Shown here piece by piece: positions 16,671 through 26,700 of a stretch of DNA of 64,000 nucleotides. How positions within the stretch are numbered: position 1 is the first letter of the stretch; each line of letters begins with the position of its first letter. Where the stretch lies: NCBI RefSeq assembly GCF_039540405.1, contig NZ_BAABEY010000036.1:558001-622000 (forward strand), written 5' to 3'. This stretch comes from Ravibacter arvi. GTDB lineage: Bacteria; Bacteroidota; Bacteroidia; Cytophagales; Spirosomataceae. The position numbers and the translations under genes are program-made. Under the pieces are notes generated by a model, which searched no databases, was not told the DNA's origin, and saw nothing but the letters and a program-made list of their open reading frames with translations.

Positions 16671-17228
16671 ATGGGCAGTGGACTAAACTGGTATGTATTG
16701 AGAGCGGTCTCAGGTCAGGAGAAGAAAATCAAATCCTACATCGAGAATGAGATCACGCGCCAGAAGTTAGGAGAATATGTTCCTCAGATCCTGATCCCTG
16801 CAGAGAAAGTTTTTGAGCTTAGAAATGGTAAAAAGCGGGTTCGGGAAAAGAACTTTTTTCCGGGTTATATTATCATTTCCGCCGACCTTTCGCAAGGGGA
16901 GGTTTTTCACATTATCACCAGTATTCCCGGGGTAATCGGGTTCCTGGGCAGTTCTGAAGGTACTTCCAAAACACCCATCCCGTTGCGCCAGTCCGAAGTG
17001 AACCGGATCCTGGGCAAGGTAGATGAGGCCTCCGAGGAAATAGCAGCACCGGTAGTGAGCTTTTACGAAGGCGAAACAGTTAAGATCGTCGACGGGCCAT
17101 TCTCTTCTTTTATCGGTGTCGTAGAAGCTGTTTTTGACGAACGTAAGAAATTAAAAGTAGTTGTAAAGATTTTTGGGCGGAGTCAGCCCGTTGAGCTAAG
17201 TTACGCGCAAGTAGAAAAGGATAGTTGA
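16671..17228 (+). CDS. nusG: Transcription termination/antitermination factor NusG
   Basis: This 185-residue protein has an N-terminal NGN domain (LNWYVLRAVSGQEKK at its start, then FFPGYIII) and a C-terminal KOW domain (about 130-183, with GETVKIVDGPFSSFIGVV). It binds RNA polymerase, suppresses pausing and couples transcription to translation or Rho. The start at 16671 gives the usual length. Confidence 0.96.
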   Translation: MGSGLNWYVLRAVSGQEKKIKSYIENEITRQKLGEYVPQILIPAEKVFELRNGKKRVREKNFFPGYIIISADLSQGEVFHIITSIPGVIGFLGSSEGTSKTPIPLRQSEVNRILGKVDEASEEIAAPVVSFYEGETVKIVDGPFSSFIGVVEAVFDERKKLKVVVKIFGRSQPVELSYAQVEKDS

Positions 17229-17298
17229 GCATAAAAGCGGCAGGTGCTTCCACTGCTTGAACGCTGATATGAACAATTGACCACATTTAATTAAAACA

Positions 17299-17739
17299 AT
17301 GGCAAAAGAGATAGCTGGATACGTTAAACTCCAAGTGAAGGGGGGGCAAGCAAACCCATCTCCACCCATTGGACCTGCCTTAGGTTCGAAAGGGTTGAAC
17401 ATCATGGAGTTCTGCAAGCAGTTCAACGGCCGTACCCAAGACAAGCAAGGGACGGTGTTGCCTGTGGTGATCACCTACTACAAAGACAAGTCTTTCGACT
17501 TCGTCATCAAAACTCCTCCGGCAGCGAACCTTCTGTTGGAAGCAGCGAAAGTGAAAGGTGGTTCTGCTCAGCCCAACCGTAACAAGGTAGGTGCTGTAAC
17601 CTGGGAACAGGTTCGTCAGATTGCCGAGACCAAACTTCCTGACCTGAACTGTTTTACAGTGGAGGCCGGAATGAAAATGGTCGCCGGAACTGCACGCAGT
17701 ATGGGTATAACGGTTACAGGAACCGCTCCCTGGGAGTAA
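17299..17739 (+). CDS. rplK: 50S ribosomal protein L11
   Basis: This 146-residue L11 has the proline-rich ANPSPPIGPALG segment in its N-terminal domain and the rRNA-binding C-terminal domain. It forms part of the GTPase-associated centre. It follows nusG by 70 bases and precedes rplA, as in most bacteria. Confidence 0.98.
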   Translation: MAKEIAGYVKLQVKGGQANPSPPIGPALGSKGLNIMEFCKQFNGRTQDKQGTVLPVVITYYKDKSFDFVIKTPPAANLLLEAAKVKGGSAQPNRNKVGAVTWEQVRQIAETKLPDLNCFTVEAGMKMVAGTARSMGITVTGTAPWE

Positions 17740-17776
17740 ATAAACTTGGGTGCTTAACCCTGTAAGTAGCAAAGAA

Positions 17777-18475
17777 ATGGGAAAATTGACCAAAAAGAGA
17801 AAAGAGGCGCTCTCCAAACTGGAACCGGGTAAAGAGTATTCTTTGGTTGAAGCTGCCGATGTCCTGAAAAGTATCACTTATACCAAGTTTGATGCTTCTG
17901 TTGACATCGACGTACGCCTGGGTGTAGACCCGCGTAAAGCCGACCAAATGGTACGCGGGGTGGTTACCCTGCCTTACGGTACCGGAAAGGATGTAAGAGT
18001 GCTGGTACTTTGTTCTCCGGATAAAGTGGAAGAAGCAAAGGCCGCCGGTGCAGACCATGTTGGGCTTGATGATTATATCCAGAAAATCGAACAGGGATGG
18101 ACGGATATTGACGTAATCATTACCATGCCCAGCGTAATGGCTAAAGTTGGTAAGCTTGGAAAGGTACTGGGCCCTAGAGGTCTTATGCCCAACCCCAAGT
18201 CGGGAACTGTAACCGCTGAAGTCGGGAAGGCAGTCCAGGAAGTGAAGGCGGGTAAGATTGACTTTAAAGTCGATAAAACCGGTATCATTCATACCAGCAT
18301 AGGTAAGGTATCCTTTGATTCGGAGAAACTGGCTAAGAACGCACAGGAGGTGATCAACACCCTGGTGAGACTGAAGCCTGCTACTGCAAAAGGTACTTAT
18401 TTGGGTTCGATTCACTTGTCAAGTACGATGAGTCCGAGTGTGTCAATCGATAAGACAACGATTCCAGGAATTTAA
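17777..18475 (+). CDS. rplA: 50S ribosomal protein L1
   Basis: This 232-residue L1 forms the ribosomal L1 stalk and in many bacteria represses its own operon by binding a leader that mimics its rRNA site. The ATG at 17777 (MGKLTKKRKEAL) matches the conserved N-terminus; an in-frame TTG at 17750 is not needed. The signature MPNPKSGTV is visible. rplJ begins two bases after the stop. Confidence 0.97.
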   Translation: MGKLTKKRKEALSKLEPGKEYSLVEAADVLKSITYTKFDASVDIDVRLGVDPRKADQMVRGVVTLPYGTGKDVRVLVLCSPDKVEEAKAAGADHVGLDDYIQKIEQGWTDIDVIITMPSVMAKVGKLGKVLGPRGLMPNPKSGTVTAEVGKAVQEVKAGKIDFKVDKTGIIHTSIGKVSFDSEKLAKNAQEVINTLVRLKPATAKGTYLGSIHLSSTMSPSVSIDKTTIPGI

Positions 18476-18477
18476 TT

Positions 18478-19014
18478 ATGACAAGAGAAGAAAAATCGGC
18501 GATCGTAGAAGAACTGAGTGCTAAGTTCGCCACTACGCCTTATTTCTACATTGTTAAGGCAAACGGGATGTCTGTAGCGGAAACTAACCAGCTGCGCCGC
18601 CTTTGCTTTGAAAATGGTGTCGAATACAAAGTCGTAAAAAATACACTTATCAAAAAAGCGCTGGATACCCTTGACACGGATTATTCCGGGTTCGATGACA
18701 GCGTGCTGAAAGGGTTTTCCGGTATTCTGTTTCACCCTGAATCGGGTAAAGTACCTGCGCGTCTCATCAAGGAGTTCCGCGGGAAAACAAGCGCCGACAA
18801 GTTTAACTTGAAAGGAGCTTCAGTTGATTCCTCCGTTTTCGTAGGAGCAGATCAACTCGAGGCTTTGATCGCCCTGAAGTCCAAACAGGAACTTTTGGGA
18901 GAAGTTATCGGTCTCCTCCAATCTCCGGCTCAGAATGTTATTTCTGCGTTGAAAGGTGGTGGAAACAAAATCGCTGGTATCTTGAAGACTTTGTCCGAGA
19001 AAGAGGAAGCATAA
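18478..19014 (+). CDS. rplJ: 50S ribosomal protein L10
   Basis: This 178-residue L10 anchors the L7/L12 stalk to the ribosome. It has the N-terminal rRNA-binding domain (LRRLCFENGVEYKVVKNTL) and the C-terminal helix that binds L12 dimers. It lies between rplA and rplL. Confidence 0.97.
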   Translation: MTREEKSAIVEELSAKFATTPYFYIVKANGMSVAETNQLRRLCFENGVEYKVVKNTLIKKALDTLDTDYSGFDDSVLKGFSGILFHPESGKVPARLIKEFRGKTSADKFNLKGASVDSSVFVGADQLEALIALKSKQELLGEVIGLLQSPAQNVISALKGGGNKIAGILKTLSEKEEA

Positions 19015-19063
19015 CACAATTATTATTTTAAAAATTTCGTAATCAATTTAATCAAGAATAAAA

Positions 19064-19453
19064 ATGGCAGATTTAAAAGCTTTCGCAGAGCAGCTTGTTA
19101 ATCTTACAGTTAAAGAGGTAAATGAACTTGCTGGTATCCTGAAGGATGAGTATGGTATCGAGCCTGCTGCTGCTGGTGCTGTTGTAGTAGCTGGACCTGC
19201 TGGCGGTGGAGCTGGTGATGCTCCTGCTGCTGCTGCTGAGCAAACTTCTTTTGATGTAATTCTTAAATCAGCTGGTGCAGGTAAACTTGCTGTTGTGAAA
19301 CTGGTGAAAGACCTGACTGGTTTGGGATTGAAAGAAGCTAAAGAACTTGTTGACGGAGCTCCGAAACCATTGAAAGAAGGAGTTGCTAAAGACGAAGCTG
19401 AAGCGCTGAAAAAGCAGCTTGAAGAAGCTGGTGCTGAAGTAGAAGTTAAGTAA
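19064..19453 (+). CDS. rplL: 50S ribosomal protein L7/L12
   Basis: This 129-residue acidic protein has an N-terminal dimerisation domain, an Ala/Gly-rich hinge (about residues 38-62) and a C-terminal domain with VKLVKDLTGLGLKEAK, the surface that recruits translation factors. Strong codon bias fits high expression. A hairpin 23 bases after the stop probably lowers read-through into rpoB. Confidence 0.98.
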   Translation: MADLKAFAEQLVNLTVKEVNELAGILKDEYGIEPAAAGAVVVAGPAGGGAGDAPAAAAEQTSFDVILKSAGAGKLAVVKLVKDLTGLGLKEAKELVDGAPKPLKEGVAKDEAEALKKQLEEAGAEVEVK

Positions 19454-19476
19454 TTTTAGCTTTATACACCGTTTTT

Positions 19477-19509
19477 AGGGAATAGATCCTTCTTTTGGAT
19501 CTATTCCTT
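19477..19509 (+). terminator. Attenuator/terminator hairpin between rplL and rpoB
   Basis: GGAATAGATCC (19479-19489) pairs perfectly with GGATCTATTCC (19497-19507); an A-T and a G-T pair extend the stem by two. A short T-rich tract follows. A partial terminator between rplL and rpoB is known in other bacteria and would set the ratio of ribosomal protein to polymerase transcripts. Confidence 0.7.
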
Positions 19510-19512
19510 ATT

Positions 19513-19571
19513 GTGTTTTCAGCTAAAAACGTGTGTTTTTCCGGGAGTTCAGCTCCGCTTTCTGAAAACAC
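19513..19571 (+). other. Long-range inverted repeat in the rpoB leader
   Basis: GTGTTTTCAG (19513-19522) and CTGAAAACAC (19562-19571) are perfect complements around a 39-base loop that itself holds a small GGAG/CTCC stem. With the preceding hairpin this gives the 265-base rplL-rpoB gap a structured leader; no gene is seen in it. Confidence 0.4.
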
Positions 19572-19718
19572 TTTTCTTCATCGGGCCCATCCGAAACACT
19601 GCCTTGCTCGTAGAAAAGGACAGTAAAGGGGTGAGGTTCGATCCACTACGAGGCAAATTAGTATTCGGCGCCCTGCAAGCTGCGCGGGTCCGGATCATTT
19701 CTTTCAACCAAAAGCAAT

Positions 19719-22700
19719 TTGGCCTTGGCTACAAAAACTTCACCCAGAAAAAATTTTGCCCGGATTAGGCCGGTCATTGATTATCCTGATTTTTTAGCCG
19801 TTCAAGTACAGTCTTTCAGGGATTTCTTCAGTTTGGACACGTCGGCGGAAAACCGTACCGACGAAGGTCTCTACAAAGTGTTTGCAGAGAACTTCCCGAT
19901 CGCTGACTCCCGCGAAAACTTCGTACTCGAATTTGTGGACTACCTTCTGGAGCCACCGAAATATTCAGTTGACGAATCAATCGACAGAGGGCTTACCTAC
20001 GCAGTGCCGTTAAAAGCCAAGCTGCGACTGATCAACAACGACACCGATAACGAAGACTTTGAAACGATCGAGCAGGAAGTGTTCCTGGGGAATATCCCGT
20101 ACATGACCGAAAAGGGCTCGTTCGTTATTAATGGCGCCGAGCGTGTAATCGTTTCCCAGCTGCACCGTTCACCGGGTGTGTTCTTCTCCATGAGCAAGCA
20201 CACCAATGGTACTAAATTGTATTCGGCCCGGATTATCCCGTTCAAAGGGTCCTGGATTGAGTTCTCTACGGACGTTAACAACGTGATGTACGCTTACATC
20301 GACCGTAAGAAGAAGTTCCCGGTTACCACGCTTCTGCGTGCCATAGGGTTCGGGTCAGATAAAGATATTTTGGATCTTTTCGGACTTTCGGAAGAGATTG
20401 ACGCTACCAAGACCAACCTCAAAAAGGCCGTCGGCCGTCGCCTCGCTGCCCGGGTTTTACGTACCTGGACAGAAGACTTCGTTGACGAGGATACCGGCGA
20501 GGTGGTTTCCATCCAGCGGAATGAGGTTCTCCTGGAGCGTGACTCCGAGATCTCCGAGGAAGATATCAGCCTGATTTTAGACTCCGGCCACAAATCGATC
20601 ATTCTTCACAAAGAGGATATGAACGTGGCCGATTACAATATTATATACAACACCCTCCAGAAGGACAGCTCCAACTCGGACAAGGAAGCGGTAGAGCAGA
20701 TCTATCGTCAGCTCCGGAACGCGGAAGCACCCGACGAGCAGACTGCCCGCGAGGTAATCCAGAGCTTGTTCTTCAGTGACAAGCGTTATGATCTGGGGGA
20801 TGTTGGCCGTTACAGGATCAACAAAAAGCTCGGTTCCGATACCAGCCTTGACGTGAGGGTTCTGACAACGGAGGACATTGTTTCCATCGTGAAATACCTG
20901 ATCGGTTTGATCAACGCCAAAGCGGTTGTCGATGATATCGATCACTTGTCCAACCGTCGTGTGCGTACCGTAGGTGAGCAGCTGTACGCCCAGTTCGGCG
21001 TAGGTCTGGCCCGTATGGCGCGTACGATCAAAGAACGTATGAACGTTCGCGATAATGAGGACTTCAAGCCTGTGGACCTGATCAACGCGAGAACGCTTTC
21101 GTCCGTGATCAATTCATTTTTCGGTACCAACCAGCTCTCGCAATTCATGGACCAGACCAACCCGCTGGCCGAGATTACGCACAAAAGGCGTATGTCGGCA
21201 CTCGGGCCCGGCGGTCTTTCGAGAGAGCGGGCAGGTTTCGAGGTTCGTGACGTTCACTACACGCACTACGGCCGTCTTTGTACAATCGAAACGCCGGAAG
21301 GACCTAATATCGGTTTGATTTCGTCGCTTTGCGTTTACGCGAAAGTGAACGGCATGGGCTTCATCGAAACGCCTTACCGCGTGGTGAAGGAAGGTGGCAA
21401 GATCACCAACGATATTGTTTACATGACCGCGGAGGAGGAAGATGGCCGTTACATTGCCCAGGCAGACGCTACGGTAGATGACGGTGGTACTTTCTCCGGA
21501 GATAAAGTGAAGGCGCGTTTTGAGGGCGATTTCCCGCTGGTAGAAGGCGAGCAGGTGTCCTTTATGGATATCGCGGCTAACCAGATTGTGTCCGTAGCGG
21601 CTTCGCTTATTCCTTTCCTGGAGCACGATGATGCGAACCGGGCCCTGATGGGATCCAACATGCAACGCCAGGCAGTGCCTTTGTTGCGCCCTCAGGCTCC
21701 TATTGTAGGTACCGGCCTTGAGAAGAGCGTGGCCATGGATTCACGTGCGCTGATCGTTGCGGAAGGCGAAGGCGTGGTTGACTTTGTCGACGCCTCGAAG
21801 ATCGTTATCCGTTATGACCGTACCGAGGAAGATGACCTCGTGAACTTCCAAAGCGCAGTTAAAACGTACGACCTTGTGAAATTCCGTCGTACCAACCAGG
21901 ATACCTGTCTTAACCTTCAGCCGCTTGTTCTGAAAGGTGAGAAAATCAAGGCGGGACAGGTGCTTTGTGAAGGTTATGGTACCCAGGGCGGCGAGCTGGC
22001 GCTAGGCCGGAACCTCCTGGTGGCGTTCATGCCGTGGCAGGGATACAACTTTGAGGATGCGATTGTGATTTCCGAAAAAGTGGTTCGGGATGACATCTTT
22101 ACCTCTATCCATATTGAGGAATTCGAGCTGGAAGTGCGGGATACGAAACGTGGTGAGGAAGAGCTTACCGCTGAGATCCCGAACGTAAGTGAGGAAACCG
22201 TAAGAAATCTTGACGAGAACGGTATCGTCCGTGTTGGTACAGAGGTGAAGGAAGGCGATATCCTGATCGGTAAGATTACACCGAAAGGAGAATCGGATCC
22301 GACGCCTGAAGAAAAGCTTCTCCGCGCTATTTTCGGCGACAAAGCCGGTGACGTGAAGGATGCTTCGAAGAAAGCGCCGCCTTCTATGAAAGGTGTGGTG
22401 ATTGATACCAAACTGTTTGCACGTCCTTCCAAAGAGGAGCGTTCCAAGCATAAGGATGAGCTGAAGGCACTCCTGAAGAAGTACAGCCAGGATCTTACTG
22501 CGGTAAGAGAGGTGATGATCGAGAAACTGTCGACATTGCTTGACGGCGCTACCAGCCAGGGTGTTAAGCACAAGTTCGGTAACGAGCTTTTGGCGAAAGG
22601 CGTGAAGTTCAGCAAGAAGAACATCACCGATGCCATATTCCCGAATGCCAACCCTTACCGGGATGAGAGTCAGTATGCTGTCCCTGAAGAAGTTAATATT

Positions 22701-23585
22701 CTTGCGGATATTCTTACTGACAACTGGACGGAAGATGCGCATACCAACAACCTTGTATCTGCTTTGGTACGCAACTACCTCGGCAGAAGGAGCGAGCTCA
22801 TGGGACGTTTCAAACGCGAGCGTTTTGCCCTGGAGGTGGGTGACGAATTGCCGGCCGGTATTGTGAAGCTTGCAAAAGTATACATTGCCAAGAAGCGTAA
22901 GCTGAAAGTAGGGGATAAAATGGCGGGCCGCCACGGTAACAAAGGGGTAGTTGCCCGTATTGTTCGTGATGAGGACATGCCATTCCTGGAAGACGGTACG
23001 CCTGTTGACATCGTATTGAACCCGCTCGGGGTTCCTTCGCGGATGAACATCGGTCAGATTTACGAAACTATTCTGGCATGGGCCGGTCTGAAACTCGGAC
23101 GTCGTTATGCGACACCTATTTTTGACGGCGCCTCAGAAGAGGAAGTAGAATCCGAATTGAAAGACGCGGGACTGCCCTCACTGGGCCGTACCCCGCTTTA
23201 CAACGGTCTGACCGGGGAATTGTTCGATCAGCCGGTAACCGTGGGCGTAATTTACATGTTGAAACTGGGTCACCTTGTAGACGACAAGATGCACGCCCGT
23301 TCCATCGGACCGTACTCGCTTATCACGCAGCAACCGCTGGGAGGTAAGGCGCAGTTCGGGGGCCAGCGTTTCGGAGAAATGGAGGTTTGGGCGCTCGAAG
23401 CTTTTGGCGCATCACACATCCTCCAGGAGATCCTCACTGTAAAATCAGATGACGTAGTGGGTAGGGCAAAAGCCTATGAGGCCATCGTAAAAGGTGAAAA
23501 CCTTCCGAAGCCGAGCATTCCTGAATCATTCAACGTATTGGTTCATGAATTGAGAGGTCTGGCACTCGAAATTACTTTGGAATAA
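19719..23585 (+). CDS. rpoB: RNA polymerase beta subunit
   Basis: This 1288-residue catalytic beta subunit carries the family's conserved blocks, including the rifampicin-region phrases GTNQLSQFMDQTNPL and TKRRMSALGPGG-like KRRMSALGPGGL, and GDKMAGRHGNKGV. The N-terminus RKNFARIRPVIDYPDFL matches Bacteroidota RpoB, yet no ATG lies in frame near it: the only plausible starts are TTG at 19719 or TTG at 19725, the latter giving MATKTSPRK. The start therefore appears to be a rare TTG. rpoC follows after 145 bases. Confidence 0.96.
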   Translation: MALATKTSPRKNFARIRPVIDYPDFLAVQVQSFRDFFSLDTSAENRTDEGLYKVFAENFPIADSRENFVLEFVDYLLEPPKYSVDESIDRGLTYAVPLKAKLRLINNDTDNEDFETIEQEVFLGNIPYMTEKGSFVINGAERVIVSQLHRSPGVFFSMSKHTNGTKLYSARIIPFKGSWIEFSTDVNNVMYAYIDRKKKFPVTTLLRAIGFGSDKDILDLFGLSEEIDATKTNLKKAVGRRLAARVLRTWTEDFVDEDTGEVVSIQRNEVLLERDSEISEEDISLILDSGHKSIILHKEDMNVADYNIIYNTLQKDSSNSDKEAVEQIYRQLRNAEAPDEQTAREVIQSLFFSDKRYDLGDVGRYRINKKLGSDTSLDVRVLTTEDIVSIVKYLIGLINAKAVVDDIDHLSNRRVRTVGEQLYAQFGVGLARMARTIKERMNVRDNEDFKPVDLINARTLSSVINSFFGTNQLSQFMDQTNPLAEITHKRRMSALGPGGLSRERAGFEVRDVHYTHYGRLCTIETPEGPNIGLISSLCVYAKVNGMGFIETPYRVVKEGGKITNDIVYMTAEEEDGRYIAQADATVDDGGTFSGDKVKARFEGDFPLVEGEQVSFMDIAANQIVSVAASLIPFLEHDDANRALMGSNMQRQAVPLLRPQAPIVGTGLEKSVAMDSRALIVAEGEGVVDFVDASKIVIRYDRTEEDDLVNFQSAVKTYDLVKFRRTNQDTCLNLQPLVLKGEKIKAGQVLCEGYGTQGGELALGRNLLVAFMPWQGYNFEDAIVISEKVVRDDIFTSIHIEEFELEVRDTKRGEEELTAEIPNVSEETVRNLDENGIVRVGTEVKEGDILIGKITPKGESDPTPEEKLLRAIFGDKAGDVKDASKKAPPSMKGVVIDTKLFARPSKEERSKHKDELKALLKKYSQDLTAVREVMIEKLSTLLDGATSQGVKHKFGNELLAKGVKFSKKNITDAIFPNANPYRDESQYAVPEEVNILADILTDNWTEDAHTNNLVSALVRNYLGRRSELMGRFKRERFALEVGDELPAGIVKLAKVYIAKKRKLKVGDKMAGRHGNKGVVARIVRDEDMPFLEDGTPVDIVLNPLGVPSRMNIGQIYETILAWAGLKLGRRYATPIFDGASEEEVESELKDAGLPSLGRTPLYNGLTGELFDQPVTVGVIYMLKLGHLVDDKMHARSIGPYSLITQQPLGGKAQFGGQRFGEMEVWALEAFGASHILQEILTVKSDDVVGRAKAYEAIVKGENLPKPSIPESFNVLVHELRGLALEITLE

Positions 23586-23591
23586 GGCAAA

Positions 23592-23624
23592 GGTCCTTTT
23601 GCAAAACTGTAAAAGGACCGGCTT
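23592..23624 (+). terminator. Terminator-like hairpin between rpoB and rpoC
   Basis: GGTCCTTTT (23592-23600) pairs with AAAAGGACC (23611-23619), followed by GGCTTTTT, 6 bases after the rpoB stop. A second GC-rich inverted repeat (CCGGCCG/CGGCCGG) lies about 40 bases later. Since rpoC must be expressed with rpoB, this is probably an attenuator or processing site, or rpoC has its own promoter in the 145-base gap. Confidence 0.5.
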
Positions 23625-23730
23625 TTTCAACTGGTTTTAGTGATGGGGTGCGGGACGGACCGGCCGCTGGAAAGCGCCGGCCGGCAGGGGCACCCGGGTA
23701 AACATTCTTTTCGCAACAATTCAAAAGGAT

Positions 23731-26700
23731 ATGTCTTTTAAAAAGAATAAAAAGCTAAATAATGACTTCTCCAGTATCACCATCAGTCTGGCGTCGCCGG
23801 AATCGATCCTGGAAAGTTCATATGGCGAAGTAACCCAACCGGAAACCATTAACTACCGTACTTACAAACCCGAAATGGGCGGTTTGTTTTGCGAGCGGAT
23901 TTTTGGTCCCGTGAAGGATTGGGAATGTCACTGTGGTAAATACAAACGTATCCGCTACAAAGGCATTATTTGCGACCGCTGCGGGGTTGAGGTCACCGAG
24001 AAAAAGGTGCGCCGGGAGCGTATGGGACACATCGAATTGGTGGTACCCGTAGCTCATATCTGGTATTTCAGAAGTCTTCCGAACAAAATCGGCTATCTTT
24101 TGGGAATGTCAACCAAAAAGCTTGACCAGATCATCTATTACGAACGGTATGTGGTCATCCAGCCGGGCGTGAAAGAGGAAGACGGGGTGAAGCAGCTTGA
24201 TTTCCTGACTGAGGATGAGTACCTCGAGATTCTCGATAAACTTCCGCGCGACAACCAATTGTTGCCGGATGTTGATCCGAATAAATTTATTGCCAAGATG
24301 GGCGCCGAGGCATTGGAAATGTTGTTGGGACGTACGCAGCTCGACCAGTTGTCTTACGACCTGCGCCACCAGGCAGCTACTGACACTTCGCAGCAACGGA
24401 AGGCCGATGCGCTGAAGCGTCTGAAAGTAGTAGAGGCTTTCCGCGACGCCAATACCCGTATTGAAAACCGTCCTGAATGGATGGTGATCAAGATGGTGCC
24501 GGTAATTCCGCCTGAATTGCGCCCGTTGGTGCCTTTGGACGGCGGACGTTTTGCAACATCCGATCTTAACGACCTTTACCGTCGGGTAATTATCAGGAAC
24601 AACCGTCTGAAGCGCCTGATCGAAATCAAGGCGCCTGAAGTGATTCTCCGGAACGAAAAGCGGATGCTCCAGGAAGCAGTTGACTCGCTGTTCGATAACA
24701 GCCGCAAAGTCAATGCAGTGCGTTCAGAAGGTAACCGTGCCCTGAAATCGCTTTCGGATATGCTGAAAGGTAAGCAGGGACGTTTCCGTCAAAACCTGTT
24801 GGGTAAGCGGGTTGACTATTCAGGTCGTTCTGTTATCGTCGTGGGTCCTGAGCTCAAATTGCATGAGTGCGGGTTCCCGAAAGATATGGCGGCCGAGCTG
24901 TTCAAGCCGTTCATTATCCGCAAACTTATTGAAAGGGGTATCGTTAAAACCGTTAAATCGGCGAAGAAGATTGTAGACCGCAAGGATCCTGTCATCTGGG
25001 ATATTCTTGAAAATGTGTTGAAAGGCCACCCGGTATTGCTTAACCGGGCTCCTACACTTCACCGTTTGGGTATCCAGGCATTCCAGCCCAAGCTGATTGA
25101 AGGAAAAGCGATCCAGCTTCACCCGTTGGTTTGTACCGCGTTCAACGCTGACTTTGACGGTGACCAGATGGCGGTGCACGTGCCGCTTGGTCAGGAAGCC
25201 ATCCTGGAAGCTTCTCTTTTGATGCTGTCTTCTCACAATATTCTCAACCCGGCCAACGGAGCGCCCATTACCGTTCCTTCGCAGGACATGGTGCTCGGGC
25301 TGTACTACGTGACCAAGGGCAGAAAAGGTTCGCCTGAAATGCCGGTTGCGGGAGAAGGGCACACCTTCTATAGCGGGGAAGAGGTAATTATTGCGATCAA
25401 CGAAGGTAAAGTTTCCAAACATGCGCACATCAAAGTCCGGGCGGAAGTCCGGAACGAAGACGGTACGTTTGAAACCAAACTGATCGAAACCGTTGCCGGC
25501 CGGATCCTGTTTAACCAGGCTGTGCCGAAGGAGGTAGGTTATATCAACGAGCTGCTGACCAAGAAAAAGCTTCAGCAAATCATCGGGCACGTATTTAAAC
25601 TGGCCGGCGGTGCGCGTACAGCTCAATTCCTTGACGAGATCAAGGAACTTGGTTTCCAGATGGCCTTCCGCGGCGGTTTGTCGATCGGGCTTGGAGATGT
25701 GATGATCCCGGCAGAGAAAGAAAAGCTGATTGCCGAAGCAAAAGGCGATGTGGACGTGGTATGGAGCAACTACCTCATGGGTCTCATCACCGAAAACGAA
25801 CGTTACAACCAGGTGATCGATATCTGGACACGGGTTAACTCACGCATCACCGAAACGCTGATGAAACAGCTGGAAAGTGACCAGGGCGGCTTTAACTCCA
25901 TTTATATGATGATGCACTCCGGAGCACGGGGTTCTCGCGAGCAGATCCGTCAGTTGGGTGGAATGAGGGGGCTTATGGCCAAACCTCAGAAGAACATCGG
26001 CGGCGGTGTTGGTGAAATCATCGAAAACCCGATTCTTTCAAACTTTAAGGAAGGTTTGGACGTATTGGAGTACTTTATCTCTACCCACGGCGCCCGGAAA
26101 GGTCTTGCTGATACGGCTTTGAAAACGGCCGATGCAGGTTACCTGACCCGTCGTCTCCACGACGTTGCCCAGGATGTGGTAGTAAACGAGGAAGATTGCC
26201 AGACACTCAGAGGTATCCAGATTTCGGCGCTTAAGGACAACGAGGACATCGTGGAGCCTTTGTCTGAAAGGATTCTGGGACGTGTGAGCGTGCACGATAT
26301 TTTTGATCCGCTTACCAATGAGCTGATCGTAGAGAGCGGTGGAGAAATTACGGAAGAAATTGCGGCTACGATTGATGAAACAAGCATCGACACCGTTGAA
26401 ATCCGTTCAGTACTTACCTGCGAAACGCGTAACGGGGTTTGCTCCAAATGTTACGGCCGGAGCATGGCAACTGCCAGGATGGTTGACATCGGAGAGGCAG
26501 TCGGCGTAATCGCTTCGCAGTCTATTGGTGAACCGGGTACACAGCTGACGCTTCGTACCTTCCACGTAGGGGGTACTGCTTCTAACATTGCAGTAGAAGC
26601 CAACATTAAGGCGAAATTCGACGGGTTGATTCACTTCGAAGACCTTCGTTTGGTAAAATCTACCAACGCAGAGGGAGAGGAAGTCGTTATCGTAATGGGC

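Noticed and set aside
19511..19768. 85-codon frame in the rplL-rpoB gap
   Set aside because: It overlaps the rpoB start, covers the leader hairpins, and its protein has no recognisable features.
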